From NCBI RefSeq assembly GCF_947179515.1, contig NC_067478.1, forward strand, positions 496,001-560,000: a stretch of 64,000 nt of DNA, read 5' to 3'. A program made the position numbers and the translations under genes. Below the pieces are notes generated by a model. The model saw nothing but the letters and a program-made list of their open reading frames with translations, made no database searches and was not told the DNA's origin. The stretch's first letter is position 1. Each line of letters starts with the position of its first letter. Below are positions 31,816 through 45,600 of the stretch, one piece after another. The DNA comes from Apodemus sylvaticus. Lineage: Eukaryota; Chordata; Mammalia; Rodentia; Muridae.

Positions 31816-34800
31816 AGTAGAAAGAAGAAAAGAATGGAAAGAAGGAAGGGAGGGAGGAAGTGAGGAAGGAAAGAAAGGAAATGTATCAATATATGTTTTC
31901 ATTTCCAATGTGGCCTTGGAAAACAAACAAGCTTATTAGGATTAATTGTCATCCAGAATGAGGGTGTAAGGGACTCTTCCTAAGAGTGAAAGGTATATAG
32001 GATGTGCTGCATCTTGGAAACCTCAAGACTTCCTGGATTGCATTGCATGAAATTATCAATCATCCATTTGAGCTTTGTTTTAAATACTAGAAAAATCTAG
32101 GTAATTGACTTTGGATAAATAGATGCTATATGTGCTTTATTTCTCTTGCTGTATTGCACTTGCTAGGATTTCTAGTTAACTAGAAATGGTTGTTGAAGAT
32201 ATTCTTACTTCTTTCACAGTCTTGGGGGAAATGCTCTAAAATTTTAATAAGAATTATATGTTCAATAATCTATATCAGTTAAGGAAGTTCTTTCTTACTT
32301 TCCTAAAATCTACAAACAGGTGTTAAATTTTTCAAAATTCTTTTTCTGCATTTACTGAAATGATAATGCATTTTTTCTTTTTATGTTATGTTATAAATTA
32401 CAGTATCTATTTTTTTTAAAGTTTTGTGGGGGTTTTGTTTTGTTTTAAAACAGAGTCATACTATATAGCCCAGGCTGGCTTTGAAATCTTGCTTATGATG
32501 CCTTCATTTCCTGGGTGCATTTTATTTTTTTAAATGTTAACCACCCTCACTGGTTAATAGTACTGCCCTTAGGCGTAGCAGAAGGTGGGTGCTATAGGAG
32601 AGTGACTCTCCTACTAGTAGACCTTTCAGGCAAGTGTTAAACTGTTGCTAATCTTAGGTTTGGCTGGATGCCTTCTGATTCTCCCAAAGCATACAAGTAT
32701 GGGAAGCCATCTGAAGCCATCTCCCACTCACATCTTTCTCCCTTGGGAGGCCTCCAGTGAGCTTAGAATAGATTGACATGTAAAATATAAAAATGCTTAC
32801 TAGGAGGTCTAGACTTGGTTTCTCAGTAATACACTGTCTCACAATTATTGTTGTTATCCTGCCTGTTTTGATGAACTGTTTTCCTTTTGGATATGTGGGA
32901 GAAAGACCCAAGAAGCTGGCACCTTTGGCTTACTCTCTTTTGTTATTGATGTAAGTAATAAACTGCCTGAATCTAAAAACAGCTCATCGAATCTCTTACC
33001 ATCTGTCTTAGTCTGACCTTGATTTCACTTTGGCTGCTGCCGTATATGTAGAACCTCTCAGGAACCAAGGGATACAACCCCCAACTGTTACAATGGCAAT
33101 TGACAGCCAGCCTTCTGCCATTTGCACTTTGAGAGCTGTGCAGCTGACAAAAATGCCCACCCATGCTTATGCTCCCTTCAGGAAGATAGGAAAGGGAGAC
33201 TGTTCCCAAAAGCAGTAATCCTAAATATAAAACTGTTCTCTCAGGCCCAGTGTGTTGTGTGTTGTCTTCCCAGGTTCTGTAGTCATTCAGTTGTACCTTA
33301 GTGAGAGTCCTGATGATTTTCTTCCAGTCGCCCTCAGGCTGCTGTCACCAAAGCTGGAGCTCACAAGTGATGCCCGACATATATGTGCCATAGCTTGTCC
33401 ACCCTTGGATTCTGACCTCAGTTATGATATGTTATATATTTCTGGGTCTTAAGTTTTACAATATTCATGTCAAAACTGGCCTGGAATTTTCCTTCCTTGG
33501 TAAACATCTATTACTTGAAAGCTGCCAACAATGTTTCTGAGGCCATAAATGATTAACTTTAAAAAATAAAAAAAAAAAACAACAACAAAAATGCTTGATC
33601 TCTGATCATATTCAGGGGAAGCTTTAAATACTTGAACCAGCGTTTATAAGTGCAGTGATCTGAAGTAAGCCCATTTTGAAGAAAAGGGCATTAGAGAGGA
33701 AAGAGTGGGAGTGAGGTAGTGGGATAATGAACAACTGTCTGTATCTCTTAGGACATCTCCAATCAACCCCGCAGAAGTCTTGCATGACTAGGGTTGCTGC
33801 TGTTTATCATAGGGGCTCTCCAGAAATGGAGGAGTGTCTTCAAGGTCTACAGTGTGAATTCAGTTACCAGTTTTGTCTTGTATAGTTCCTTATAGTATCA
33901 ACTATCTACTGTTTTGGTTTTACATCTTTCCTTTTGCTGTACATTCTTAACACATAGTGTTGGACCTCAAAATAACATTTTAGGGTCATTTTAGGCTCCG
34001 TAGTATTTGCTTTAGATAATTATTAAATTTTCCTAAATTTTTAATTGCTTTATTCTATCAGACCTTCTAAATAATATGTATCCGTTTTAAGGCAATATCT
34101 GATGAGTTTTGGTAAGCATGAATCTCCAAGTGACCACTAGCACAATTGAGAAACAAGATATTTTATCCTTCTCAGCCCCTTTTTATCACTCTTCTTAACC
34201 TGGTACCTGAGCAACCACTGATCTGCTTTTTCCCTTGATATCTTAATGTACCTTTTTAAAAATTCATATGATAGAATCATAAGTTAATTGTTAAATGTAG
34301 CTTCTTTCAATCAACAAAATGTACTTAATATTTAAGATCTGTCCTTGTCTGTGAAGATACCAGTAATATATCCCTTTCATTGTTGAAAAGTTACCCAGTC
34401 TATCATAGTTTGTTTATTCAACCAACTCTCAAGAATATTTTCAATACTATTTACTAAATTTCATAGACAAAATGACAATTTTTTTGTTTGAGTGCCTGTT
34501 GTATGCCATTTGAGGTGCAGCATGAACAAAATGTGTGCCTTCATGGAGTTTAAAGAGGATGTAAAAAATAAATAGTAGTAACTAAATTATATAATTATAT
34601 GCATTAGTCCCTTATGGCTGCTCTAACAAATTACTCAATTAATGACTTAAGATAACAGAAATGTGTTCTCTCTTAGTTATAAAAGTCAAAACCCGAAGTC
34701 AAGATGTGGTAAGTTGCTTCTTGCTGGATGCGATGAGGAAGATGTGCCTCAGGTCTTCTTGGGGCTTCTGGTGGTTGCTAAACACTCTTCTGTTCAGTGA

Positions 34801-35254
34801 CTTATAAACACACCACTCCGAGCTTTGCTCTACCCTCACATCACCTTCTGTTCTGTGTTTTCTTTTGAAAGGTACTTGTAACTAGATTTAGTGTCCACAC
34901 TAATTCAGTGTGAAATGGAAAAGACCCTTTAGATTCTATATAGATAATGTTATAGGTGCTACTATAGAAACTCTCACCAATGTTAAACAGTAATAACAGA
35001 AAAGTAGACTAATTAAAGGCAAGAGTGATGGAGGACTATGGACGCAACTCCAGTAATGTGGACAGGACAGTCTATTGAGAGACAGTGACAGAAGCAACGT
35101 GAGAAGTCAGCTGCTAAAAGATCTGAAGTCAAGAGAAGAGTGAGTCACAGGCACTGCCTGGGAATGACTGGTACATTCGAAGGCAGTGAGGAGTCGTGTG
35201 GCTGAAGCCTGCCAGTGAAATATTGTAAGAAGTCAAGATTGAAGACTGATTGGT

Positions 35255-35345
35255 TTGAAACAGGGTCTCTCACTGTGTCCCTGCTGTCCTGGAACCTGGT
35301 TGTTGACCAGGCTGACCTTAAACTTAGAGATCCATTTGTCTCTGC
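35255..35345 (-). mobile_element. B1 SINE fragment
   Basis: GAAACAGGGTCTCTCACTGT ... CCAGGCTGACCTTAAACTTA, truncated. Confidence 0.65.
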
Positions 35346-35375
35346 CGAGTAAATGATGGCATTAGAATTTTAAGG

Positions 35376-35585
35376 TGCTATTTATTATTTCTTTTATATG
35401 TATGAATGTTTTGCCTGCATATTTTTGCATACTACTTGCATGCCTGGTGCTTTCAGGAGCCAGAAGATCATCTGGAACAGATGAAGTTACAGACAGCTAT
35501 AAGCTGCTATTTGGGTGCTAGGAACAAAACCCAGGTCTCTGCAAGAGCAACAAGTGTGCTAACTACTGAGTCATTTCTCCAGCTC
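35376..35585 (-). mobile_element. B3 SINE
   Basis: Tail-first on the + strand (ATTTCTTTTATATGTATGAA) to the head TACTGAGTCATTTCTCCAGC. Confidence 0.75.
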
Positions 35586-36769
35586 TGTGGATTCGGCATT
35601 ATATTCTTAAGAGCATGGAAATCTTTTCCAAGGTTGTGAACTATAGAATAGTAAAACCTGGTAATAACATTAAAGAGCCCACTTCAAGCCATTTGGAAGC
35701 AGAGTAATATAGGGAGAGTGGCAAGTTAGACTAGATGTATGCAGGTGGTAAAAGTGGTTGAGACTCAGCAGACTGCTGAGTATACACACCATGAGCACAT
35801 AGTTCAAAGAATCCTGCCACAGGATTCTTGTAGAACCCAGCTGGAAAATTGCTATTATCTGCACCCACAGAGCCTCGCTAGTCTCTCCCAGGTACTTTGT
35901 TCCTCCAAAAGCACCCACAGTTCATCTGGGCTGTTTTTGCTGTTGTCCTTGTTGTTTAACCATGTAATGGAACCATGCACCCTATGTACTCCACTGTGCC
36001 CTGTTCCATTCACTACTGGGGTGAGAATACAGAGATTTCATCTCTGTTAATACATATAGCAATCATTAGCTTGTTCTCATTGCTCAATAGTATTGCCTTT
36101 TGTGATGGGCTATCATTTAATCATCTATTTTACTATTGATGCACATTTGGAGTTTTCCAGTTTGGGCTAGTACAAAGAAATATATAAAGTGTGGTGTCAT
36201 TGCTTGGTTACAACACATGTGAATATTCAGTATTAGTGGGTAATGCTCAAAGTCTTTCCAAGTTGCCAGTGCTAGAAGAGAGCTTGGTTCTGGATATGTT
36301 TTGGATGTAAAACTTTAACAGCATATTAGCCCTGATTCACAGACGATGAACAAGAAACTCAAGGGTTGACTCCAGATGTTTGCAGCTGGGCCACTACTGG
36401 TAACTCATTATCAGCTGTTTTAGAAGCAGGGTTTTGGGCATATAGGTAAAAAGAAGACAAAAACAGGATTCTGTTTTATATAGATGCCTAATAGGGGTAT
36501 CAACACAGGGGTAACATCCAAGTCCCAGCCTCAGCAGATTGGTCTGGATTAGTAATGAAGCAAGAGTATCAGTGGAAGAAATTTTAAGCCATGGCAGAGG
36601 GAATTCCTGCCAAAGGCCGGGAGTGTCCCAGCCTGGTGAAGGTGGTGGTGGCAGCACGGAGTAGGACTCTGGTGATGATGGCTTTCAAGTCTGGGGGTCT
36701 CATGGCTTTCCAACTACTAAAATGCTGATGGTAACTTCTAAAATGTCCTAGAAACTTTCTTGCTCGTTC

Positions 36770-38180
36770 TGAGGGTGAAAGACTGCTGGTTTAGGTGATT
36801 AACACCTGTAGCCTAACAGCTGAGGATTAAGCAATGTGGTCTTTATTCTATCTCAGCAGGAACTGCTGGGCTCTAACTTTCAGAAGTCTTTGCAGGGAGA
36901 AAAATAGGACACTTAAAGAAGTGGTTAATGAGTTCATTAGTAGGTTGTAAAAAGTTTCCTTTGTAAAGCCGTCTAAGAGGGAAAAGCGGAAGGATCCTAA
37001 GGGGGGGAGGGGAAAGTTCTTCTAATTGGAAGAATGTGAGAGAGTGTGGGAGAGAGAGAGAGGAGGAGGAGGAGAGAAAGGTGCGTGTGAGAGAAAAGAG
37101 AGAAATAGTAGTAGTAGTAGCAGTAGTAGTGCCCTTTCTCTTTTGTCTTAAGTATTTATACGTCTTTCAGAATGCATGATCACATGTTACAAAGTTCATC
37201 ACAAGTTCACACAAAAATCAAATCATAAATTTAAATAGAAGCTTACAACAGAGAATGTTTACATGCATATCCATTAGGAGTAATTAGCTATCATTTGTCT
37301 TCTCTGTAGGTTGGTTGAAAGTTTAAAACCATAACTAAGTTATAAGTGAAGTTTTATATAGATAAACCCAGTCAATATTTTATCTTCTGTCCTAATACCT
37401 ATAATAAATCTTAGTTCCCTTTTTATGACCTTTGGTTAATTGTTTTACAACCTCTTGGAATGTGCTCTGAGTAGGAGAAAGTCTGGTTGCCATCTAGAGC
37501 AATTAACTTGTGACACTTGGGAGACTGGCAGAGTTCTCATTGCAGTCTTGACTATAAGAAAAAGATCCTAGTAGCAGTCCCATTATAAAAGAGCTTAATA
37601 ATCAGAGATATAATTTTAGGAATTCTTATAGGATCGTCATTTAAACTGAAGTCACCGATTTGTCTACATAGCATTGCTATAAGACAGTACATCTTCGTGG
37701 ATCTGCAGAGATCTGCTCCAAAGGGGTGTGCTATTACTTATTATAAATGTATTATAATAACAAGAAAAGCATATAAATAGCAGGAATCTTTCCTAAAATT
37801 TGTCCCCCACAGCCTTGCTGAATGGGAGCTCACCTGTCACAGATTATAATAATCCGAGGCAAGCATTTCAGGATGATTATCTGCTAGTATATTAGCTTGT
37901 CCCATTATGGCTCCTGACAAATTCCACCAAGTAGAGATGAAAATATGGGATGCCCTATCACCATGAAATCTGAGAGAAAGGAATCAATAAGGATACTAAG
38001 TAGCAGAAGCCTGTAAGGCCACAGGGAGACCTAGAGTGTTCTTAGAGGCAGGCTCAGCAAAGTACATTAGCAAAGGAGAGATTTGTCTGGGCCAGACAGG
38101 AGAACTACAAGGTGCCATTTCAGTTAGGTATGTGAGGCAGGGCATTGCCTAAGACCATACTAGCTGTGCTATCATCCTTT
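36770..38180 (-). other. Unassigned segment, possible endogenous-retrovirus remnant
   Basis: Unlike its neighbours it contains no SINE. On the minus strand it has a TATA-like TATAAATACTT (around 37148-37158) preceded by a short run of low-GC sequence and followed by CT-rich sequence, as in some LTR promoters. AG-, GGA- and AGT-rich microsatellites occupy 37040-37130. No retroviral domain, primer site or paired LTR was found, so this is a guess. No intact coding sequence. Confidence 0.3.
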
Positions 38181-38197
38181 GCCAATCAGAGTTGGCC

Positions 38198-39058
38198 TAA
38201 AAAATAGGGTACAGAGCTAAACAAAGAATTTTCACCCGAAGAACTTCAGATGGCTGAGAAGCATCTTAAAAAATGCTCAACTTCATTAGTCATTAGGGAA
38301 ATGCAAATCAAAACAACCCTGAGATTTCACCTTACACCAGTCAGAATGGCTAAGATTAAAAATTGAGGAGACAGCAGGTGTTGACGAGGATGTGGAGAAA
38401 GAGGAACACTTCCACTGCTGGTGGGGTTGCAAATTGGTACAACCACTCTGGAAATCTGTCTGGCGGTTCCTCAGAAAACTGGGCATGTCACTTCCAGAAG
38501 ATTCTCCTATAGCACTCCTGGGCATATACCCAGAGGATTCCCCAGCATGTAATAAGGATATGTGTTCCACTATGTTCATAGCAGCCCTATTTATAATAGC
38601 CAGAAGCTGGAAAGAACCCAGGTATCCCTCAACGGAAAAATGGATGCAAAAAATGCGGTATATATAAACAATGGAGTACTATTCAGCCATTAGAAACAAT
38701 GAATTCATGAAATTCTTAGACAAACGGATGGAGCTGGAGAACATACTAAGTGAGGTAACCCAGTCTCAAAAGATCAATCATGGTATGCACTCACTAATAA
38801 GTGGATATTAGCCTAGAAAATTGGAATACCCAAAACATAATCCACACATCAAATGATGTACAAGAAGAACGGAGGAGTAGCCCCTGGTTCTGGAAAGACT
38901 CAGTGTAGCAGTATAGGGCAAAAACAGAACAGGGAAGTGGGAAGGGGTAGATGGGAGAAAAGGGGGGAGGGAAGGAGGCTTATGGGACTTTTGGGGAGTA
39001 GGGGGCCAGAAAAGGGGAAATCATTTGAAATGTAAAAAAAATATATTGAATAAAAAAA
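38198..39058 (+). mobile_element. L1 3' end (young L1Md-like), 5'-truncated
   Basis: ORF2 C-terminal region (AAATGCAAATCAAAACAACC, GGACACAT-type ends, CACTGCTGGTGGGGTTGCAA) followed by the G-rich 3'UTR and an A-rich tail (AAAAAAAATATATTGAATAA). Close to the direct half of the L1 at 56567-57138. It has stops and truncation, so it is inactive. Confidence 0.9.
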
Positions 39059-39253
39059 GAATGTAATCAATAGATAGTGAGAATATGACCCATTTTTGTT
39101 GTTCTGACCATTTTGTTTTATAATTTGGGGGGGGGGGGGTATTTTCAACATATATTAAAAGTTTATTTTTATGCAAATAAAAAAAAAAGAAGAGAGACGG
39201 GGCTGCCACTAGGGACATGATGAGAATGTAACTTTCTAAGCAAAGACGTGAAG

Positions 39254-39361
39254 GAAGTAAGGGAACTCACCATGGGGTGTCTGTGGGGGACACAGTTGTG
39301 TAGAGATGAAGTAAGGGAACTCACCATGGGGTGTCTGTGGGGGACACAGTTGTGTAGAGAT
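39254..39361 (+). repeat. Perfect 54-bp tandem duplication (two copies)
   Basis: 39254-39307 and 39308-39361 are identical, starting GAAGTAAGGGAACTCACCAT and ending TTGTGTAGAGAT. Unique sequence, not a known repeat. Confidence 0.95.
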
Positions 39362-40319
39362 GAAGCACTGATGGAACAGCAGGTGGCATGCTGTGCCTGG
39401 AACCTTAAACAGAAAAAATAGTGGGAAAGTTGGTCACAAAAACAATGAGGGGTCAGGTCACATGGTCCTCAGAGGTCACTGCAAGCATGTTGTCTTTTGT
39501 GCTGAAATGAGGAAACTACTCAGGTTTAGGACCGAAGATTTTGACTTAATTTGATAAGCTTCAACATCATGATTAACGGAGGTATGTCACATGCTTACCT
39601 TTTAATCTCCAGAACACAGTGACTTCTTTTAGCCTCAAATCACATCAATATTGTGCTGGAGGTCTAAACCAAACCAGGCTAGAAAACAACGAACAGTGTT
39701 TACAGATGATATGATTGTTAGGTGATAATGTCTGTGTATGTTGAAAACAGCATTCTGCAAGATTATGAAAAGAGGACTTGAGGCTGCTGGAGCCTACCAC
39801 ACATGGTGAAAATGTTCATTTATAAGAAAATACAACAGAGTAATTTGATTGGCCTTTACAGCTTCATGTTCTATACAGTAACAGTTGATACAACTGAAAG
39901 AAATCCACAGTCATTGTAGATATTACTGTTTTCACTATGACTGATAGATCAAGCCAACAAAAGACTCAGAGAGTAGAGCATAGGAAGTCAGTGAAATAGT
40001 ATGCTGACCCAGTAAGTGCAGAATGCATATCCCTCTTCACACCATGCCCCACCTTTTTATTAAGCACAGAATGGTACGTTATGAAAATCACCCACCCTTA
40101 TACTGTTCCGTGTCTTAAAGCCCAACGGGTTTTAAAACAGACTGGTTTTAGAAAATCCCCAAATGCTGCATCCAGAGTAATTAAATTGCACAGGATATAG
40201 CTACATACAGCATGTTTGGACAGTAAAGAAAGTAAAACATGGGAAAAGATATGTCGCTATAAAGTTAAATCTATGCAAATTAAAAATGTATTTTTTAGAA
40301 TATGTAGGAAGGTATAGAA

Positions 40320-40665
40320 GTGCCTTGCCTTGTTTCCGTGACCAAATATGTAACACCCCCCCCACACACACACACACCAAAAAAAAAAGCCATTTAAGGG
40401 AAAGAAGGCTTATTTTGGGTATAGTCTGTCTTGGTGAGAAAGGCCTGCTGACAGCAGTGTCAAGCCTTCTCATTTCCTCTAGTCAGAAATCAGAGAGTAT
40501 CAAATTGGGCCATAATATAAAACTTTGAAGTCTAACCTTAGTAGTCCTCTTCCTCCAAAAAGACTCCACTTCCTAAAGGTTCAACAGCCTTCCAAAACAG
40601 CAGTACTGAGGACCAACTGTTTAAACACATGAGTTGTTGGGGAAACAGTTCACATTGAAACCACA
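40320..40665 (-). mobile_element. MaLR (MT/ORR1-like) LTR, minus strand
   Basis: The right end CACATTGAAACCACA is the reverse of the TGTGGTTTGAATG start of rodent MaLR LTRs. CCACTTCCTAAAGGTTCAAC and AAACACATGAG match the family. CA and A runs interrupt the left part. Confidence 0.7.
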
Positions 40666-41454
40666 GCAATAATAGAATCATGAAGAGTATTTTATAATTA
40701 TAAATTATAAAGTCTATACTTTGAAAATTTTTGATTTTCTCTATAGGAAGGGAGGGAAATTGAAGAAGTGGACAGAGTACTTACTCTTCAACCCTGGAGC
40801 TTCTGTATTTTGTTACTTGGGTGGGACTTGCTTTGTTAAGCACAACACAAGCATACTGCATAAATGAAAACAAAACAGGCATCAATGAAAATTATGCTAC
40901 TGGGTAGGTTATATATTAAGAAGTAGAAACAAAAATCAGAAGAGAAATTGTGGAACAGTGCCAGTCCTTGTAATACTGTGGGAAGTGGGTTTATCAAAAA
41001 TGATCTTAGGTAGTTCTTGAGTTATTTCCAGGTGACATGACATCTCAGGAAGCAGGGAAAGGTTTGGGCTCCTTGGATGCATGAGAAGAAACTTGTGTGG
41101 CATATACGTATATAGCAAAATTATCTTCAACATACCTGGGAGTGATGGTACACATATTCCTAGCACTCCTGTACTAGTGTTATTTTGTTTTGTTTTGTTT
41201 TGTTTTGTTTTAGATATTTTACTGGATTCTGTCCTAATTCCTTCCAGCTCCCCAACACTAGGTAGGAGAGAAAGAAGGTTTGAGGGAAAAGGGGGTGTAG
41301 ACCTCTATAGGCTACTTCCTGCTGATGAGGGGTGTTGGGTATATTTTTCACATGATATGAGTTTTTAAGAAGTCAAAGTTCTCACTGCACACCTGGGATA
41401 TGTAATCCTCCCCACCCTCCGTTACTTGATCTGAACTTTCTTTACAGAAAAAAA

Positions 41455-41595
41455 TTGTTTTTGATAGTGTTTCTTTATGTAGCCCTGGCTGCGTTGGCAC
41501 TCACTCTGAAGACCAAGATGGGCACAAACCTGAAGACCACCTGTCTCTGCCACGCAAGTGCTGGGATTAAAGGTGTGCACTACCACCATCCAGCC
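41455..41595 (-). mobile_element. B1 SINE, diverged
   Basis: GTAGCCCTGGCTGCGTTGGC ... GTGCTGGGATTAAAGGTGTG. Confidence 0.8.
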
Positions 41596-41852
41596 GCAGA
41601 AGAAAATTTAAAAGTAGAAAAATCAGAAGTTGACAATAAATTATGGCAATGATGTAATTGGGAAAGTGGAAAAATGGATGAGGAGTTCAGCAAGGAAGTA
41701 CTGATATAACTCCATCTCCCTGAGAAGGGCAGTATATACCAGTTGTCATGACAAGCTTTAGATGCCAGGTACTCCAGGTAACCCTGTCAACCATGTTTTT
41801 ACCCTTTGAGACAAGACTCTGTGGATTTGGGATGTTGAGGTTATTTTATTAT

Positions 41853-41965
41853 TATTTTTAGACAGGACTTTGCTATTTAATCCAATTTGGGTCATGATTC
41901 TCCTACCTCAGCTTCCTGAGTGTTGGGATAACTGGTGTACCATCACACCTGGCTTGCTTTTATTT
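41853..41965 (-). mobile_element. Old 7SL-type SINE fragment
   Basis: CCTACCTCAGCTTCCTGAGT and CATCACACCTGGCT on the + strand, i.e. a minus-strand B1/PB1-like monomer. Confidence 0.6.
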
Positions 41966-41967
41966 TT

Positions 41968-42660
41968 CCAAACTGTCACAAATGATTCTGATGTCAAGTC
42001 AAGTATAAAATCCATTATGCCCAACTATGATGCCCACGAACCACAAACATGGCCAGCATCTGACAACCAGGGGTGCAGAAGCAGCAAACACAACCAAAAA
42101 CTCTGCGAGTGGACTTAAGATCTGCTCAAAAAGAGAGAAAGCATGCCTGGGACTAGAAACCTAGCCAACTACCCAAGGATAGTGAAGTTATGGATCTTGG
42201 AAGATAAGCTACAACCACTAAAGTGCTTTACTAAAACAGTATAATTCCTAACTACATTATAAATATTTTCCCATATACTCACATATGAGTGTAGTTCTCA
42301 CCCTCATAAAAGAGACTTCAACTCTACACAACCCCAGACAATTAAAATACTGAGTGGAAAGAAGAGTCTCCCTCAGGGATGAGGAAACCAACTAGTTATT
42401 CCAGTACTAAATGGTCAGCCTTTACAACATACTACAAGTAACATTATACAGACTAAGGCTATATTTTAGAATGTATATGTATGTGCATATTTATTTGTGT
42501 GTATATGTGTACATGTGCACATGTGTGTATAACAACATTGAAAAGGCTATGAATTTGAAAGAGCAAGGAGAGGTATATGTGAGGGCTTGAAGGGAGGAGG
42601 AAAGGAAAGGCAAAAATGATGTGATTCTATTGTAATCTCAAAAAATAATAAAAACGTTTA
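41968..42660 (+). mobile_element. L1 (Lx-type) 3'UTR and tail
   Basis: The terminal part has TATGTGTACATGTGCACATG, CTATGAATTTGAAAGAGCAA, GGGAGGAGG and CAAAAAATAATAAAAA, the rodent L1 3' end. The upstream part is more diverged and its left limit is approximate. Confidence 0.65.
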
Positions 42661-45600
42661 ACCTAGAATGTTTTTAAGATATCAACATGTCTACAATACA
42701 CCTGGGATTCTTTAAGGTGGGTCTGAGAGTCTGAATGTCTCACAAGTTCTTCTCCATGACTCTAACAAACCACATTTTGAGGATCCAGAGGTGAAAGAAA
42801 TTGAATATACTTTGAACCTTGAGCTTGTGAAACAAAGCATATGTATTTCCTGGCAATGTGGGACTCATAGAACTTCTGCTGTTGTGAGATGAGAGAACAA
42901 ACACAAAACATCCCAGCAGGACACAATGAGATTCCTTAGGGGTCACTGGTGGAGACAGCATGGCCCCAGCCACATTTTGACCCTGGAAAATGTTTCCACG
43001 GTGTTCCAGCTGTTTTCCCCACCAGATTATGCCTTCTAGTGAGTCTTGATTCTTGTTCCCATCAAAAATATTTGAGGTGAAGGAATAAATTTAGCCAAGA
43101 CTAACAAAATCTCTAAGGCGTCACCACTGTTCTCTTGGTCCTCTGTTTCCATAACACGTGGCTGAGTCTTGCTTAACCTACCGCGATCAGCTGAGTGGTC
43201 ATGTTGAGAAGCCAGAGTGTTTTCTAAATAAGCTTATTTCTGCATCTGTTTGAACTGACCTGAAAAATGTATTTGTTCCATTTGGGCCTTTCTGAGAAAA
43301 CAATGTCCACTTTGTGTTGTGTACACCACCTAATTATTTCAGATTCCACAAGCATCAATTCTCAGAAAATCATCCAGGTTACTTACACTCTTGACCCGGT
43401 TATCTTTTGGAAATGGGTATATGGACAAAGGGACACACTGTGCTGAATTTATCTTAGTTGAAGCCATTGGAAGCCCTGAATTTCTATCATTATGTTAATA
43501 AAAATTGTCATTTATTATACATTTCCCAAGTTAAGGTTTTTGTTTTGTTTTGTTTTGTTTTGTTTGTTTAAAATTAAGGCCTCTTTGCTTTTGAACCTTG
43601 CTTACATTTGTTTGATTTTCTTTTCTCATCTTTGTCAGTCGCAGAAACAGGGCAGGAAACAGCCAGAGCCTTAACTGTCATCCCAGACCCAGTTCTGTGA
43701 TCACCACTTTGTCTTCAGTTCTGGCCAGCAGTTTTTGTTGTCCTGGGGGATGTCTACCTCTTGTTAAATTTGTTGCATAATCTAAGCTACTTGGAAGTAA
43801 GTTCAGTGAAGAGTCAAGACTGACCCCATTTTAAAAGTGCAAAATGTAGACCTTTTGAGAAAAGTAATATACTTTTCAAAAAGTATGCATTTCCCCGAAA
43901 TTCCATCAATAACATGCAACTATTATATAAATGAATTCTATCTATCCTATCACTGTGTGTTCAAATATGCATGCATATAAAGATTAAGCTAAGCAATTCT
44001 CTGCAAGTAACCACAGGAAAATCTATAAAGAAGAAAATTATCTCACAATGAAACAATCAAATCCTAATCTGGCCTCAAACTTGGAATGGTCCTCATTCCT
44101 CTGCCTCACGGAATTCTGGGATTACAGGCATTCCATCACACTCATCCTTTCTTTGTATTTTGCACTGGTAATGAATTTTTAACAAGTTTTTCCCTCACCT
44201 GACTATGTAGCAATATGAGCAACTTCAACTCTAAGGCAAACATGGGAGTACTGTTATACAAACACATATACATAAATTCATGTTTACCTATGTACATGTG
44301 TATTTATATATGTGAGTTTTTATAACTACTGTATGGATCATTTGTAAGATATCTTGGTAAGTTTCATTTCTGCCCATGGAAATACTTGTGCTAATACATA
44401 TCTACCAGAACACAAGTACCACAAGGTAGCTAGCAACATTCTTCATTAACAGCACCAAATTGTATATAACCCAGATATATATCAGCAGCAAAGTATATAA
44501 ATAATTTATAATTATATAAGTACTATTACAGACTAGCAAAATATACCTATATCTATAATGCCAATGTGAATGTGAGGCAGAATTCAGATGCCAAAGAAAA
44601 GCCACTAAATTTTCCCATGAAGTTTGAATGTAAGCATGTTTTAAGAGATTTGTGCCCAAGTGAATACATAGTAAAGCAGGGAATGGTCAGTAGAAGGGTC
44701 ACTTTCAGGAAAAGGATTGGTATCTAAAAGGAATAAGACAGGACAGGAAACCCCTTCCTGAGACAAAGAAATTGTTCCTAGGTTAAGACGTCTCACCTTT
44801 ATTTAGAAATTAGTGTACACCTAGTGTACCAGTCTGTGTACATGAGAGAATAGTGCCAGTGTGGGTACATGAAGACTCAAAAGAAATTGATACATTTAGT
44901 CTTGGCATGAGAGGAGCCTTGTCCAGGAAGAAAGGCACTCTCCTCTCCTTCCCAAATAACAGAAGGAAAAAAGAAAGGATATGCTGTGTTTCTGGGTATA
45001 TATCCTTGTAATTTTGACCTAGGCACCACTGCCACTCTTTTCATTTATCAAAGGTTAGGGCATGCGTGAAGTGATGGACAGAGGCAACAAATGTAGGCCA
45101 CACGTTTAGATAAAGAACTGGTAACTGGCAGTCCTAAGAGGTTTTATAATGTTAGTGGGCCTTGAGAATATTTGTAAGGAGAGAAAGGGAAGGAATGCCA
45201 GAAGAGAGAAGTGACCATTAGTTGTTAAAGTCCGAGGTGTGAGGACCCATGTTGAAGATAACCAGGAGGAAGGTGAATTTCAGATTTGAAATCCCCCCTA
45301 ATTATCTATAGAATTATTAGGACCTTTGCTAAGTCATCAGTGGGATAAGAGATGTGAGAAGAAAGGATTGAGGCACACATAGAAGATATGACCCAGGGCC
45401 ACAGGTCAGCACCTCAACCAGAGATGATTAATAAAGGAGCAAGGTCCTGCTGACATCTCACACCTGTGCTTGCCACATATGCGGCCACAACCTTGGGAAA
45501 CTTTTCCAGAAACTCCTAACAGCAGCACAAGGGTTCAGAACTCGGGGTTTAGATTGCACAGGAATTAAAAAAAAAAAAAAAAAAAAAAGTGATGGGGGAA

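Larger units (their letters stand above)
31379..36760. other. Intergenic sequence after Lztfl1
   Basis: No gene recognised. Besides the listed SINEs it contains a minus-strand B1 scrap (about 32435-32515) and a segment at about 32600-33040 with an AATAAA (about 32960) that could be an unassigned LTR. A degraded mammalian-wide LTR-like block lies at about 34600-34910. The remainder looks unique. Confidence 0.55.
39062..41450. other. Intergenic, non-coding
   Basis: Contains the 54-bp tandem duplication, a G12 run near 39127, a MaLR-like repeat at 40320-40665 and a (TTTTG)n run at about 41181-41211. No gene. Confidence 0.6.

Noticed and set aside
32600..33040. Possible solo LTR with AATAAA near 32960
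   Set aside because: No TG...CA ends with a matching target duplication could be found; left as unassigned intergenic sequence.
38286..39035. ORFs of 60-97 aa
   Set aside because: Fragments of L1 ORF2 and L1 3'UTR; truncated and inactive.
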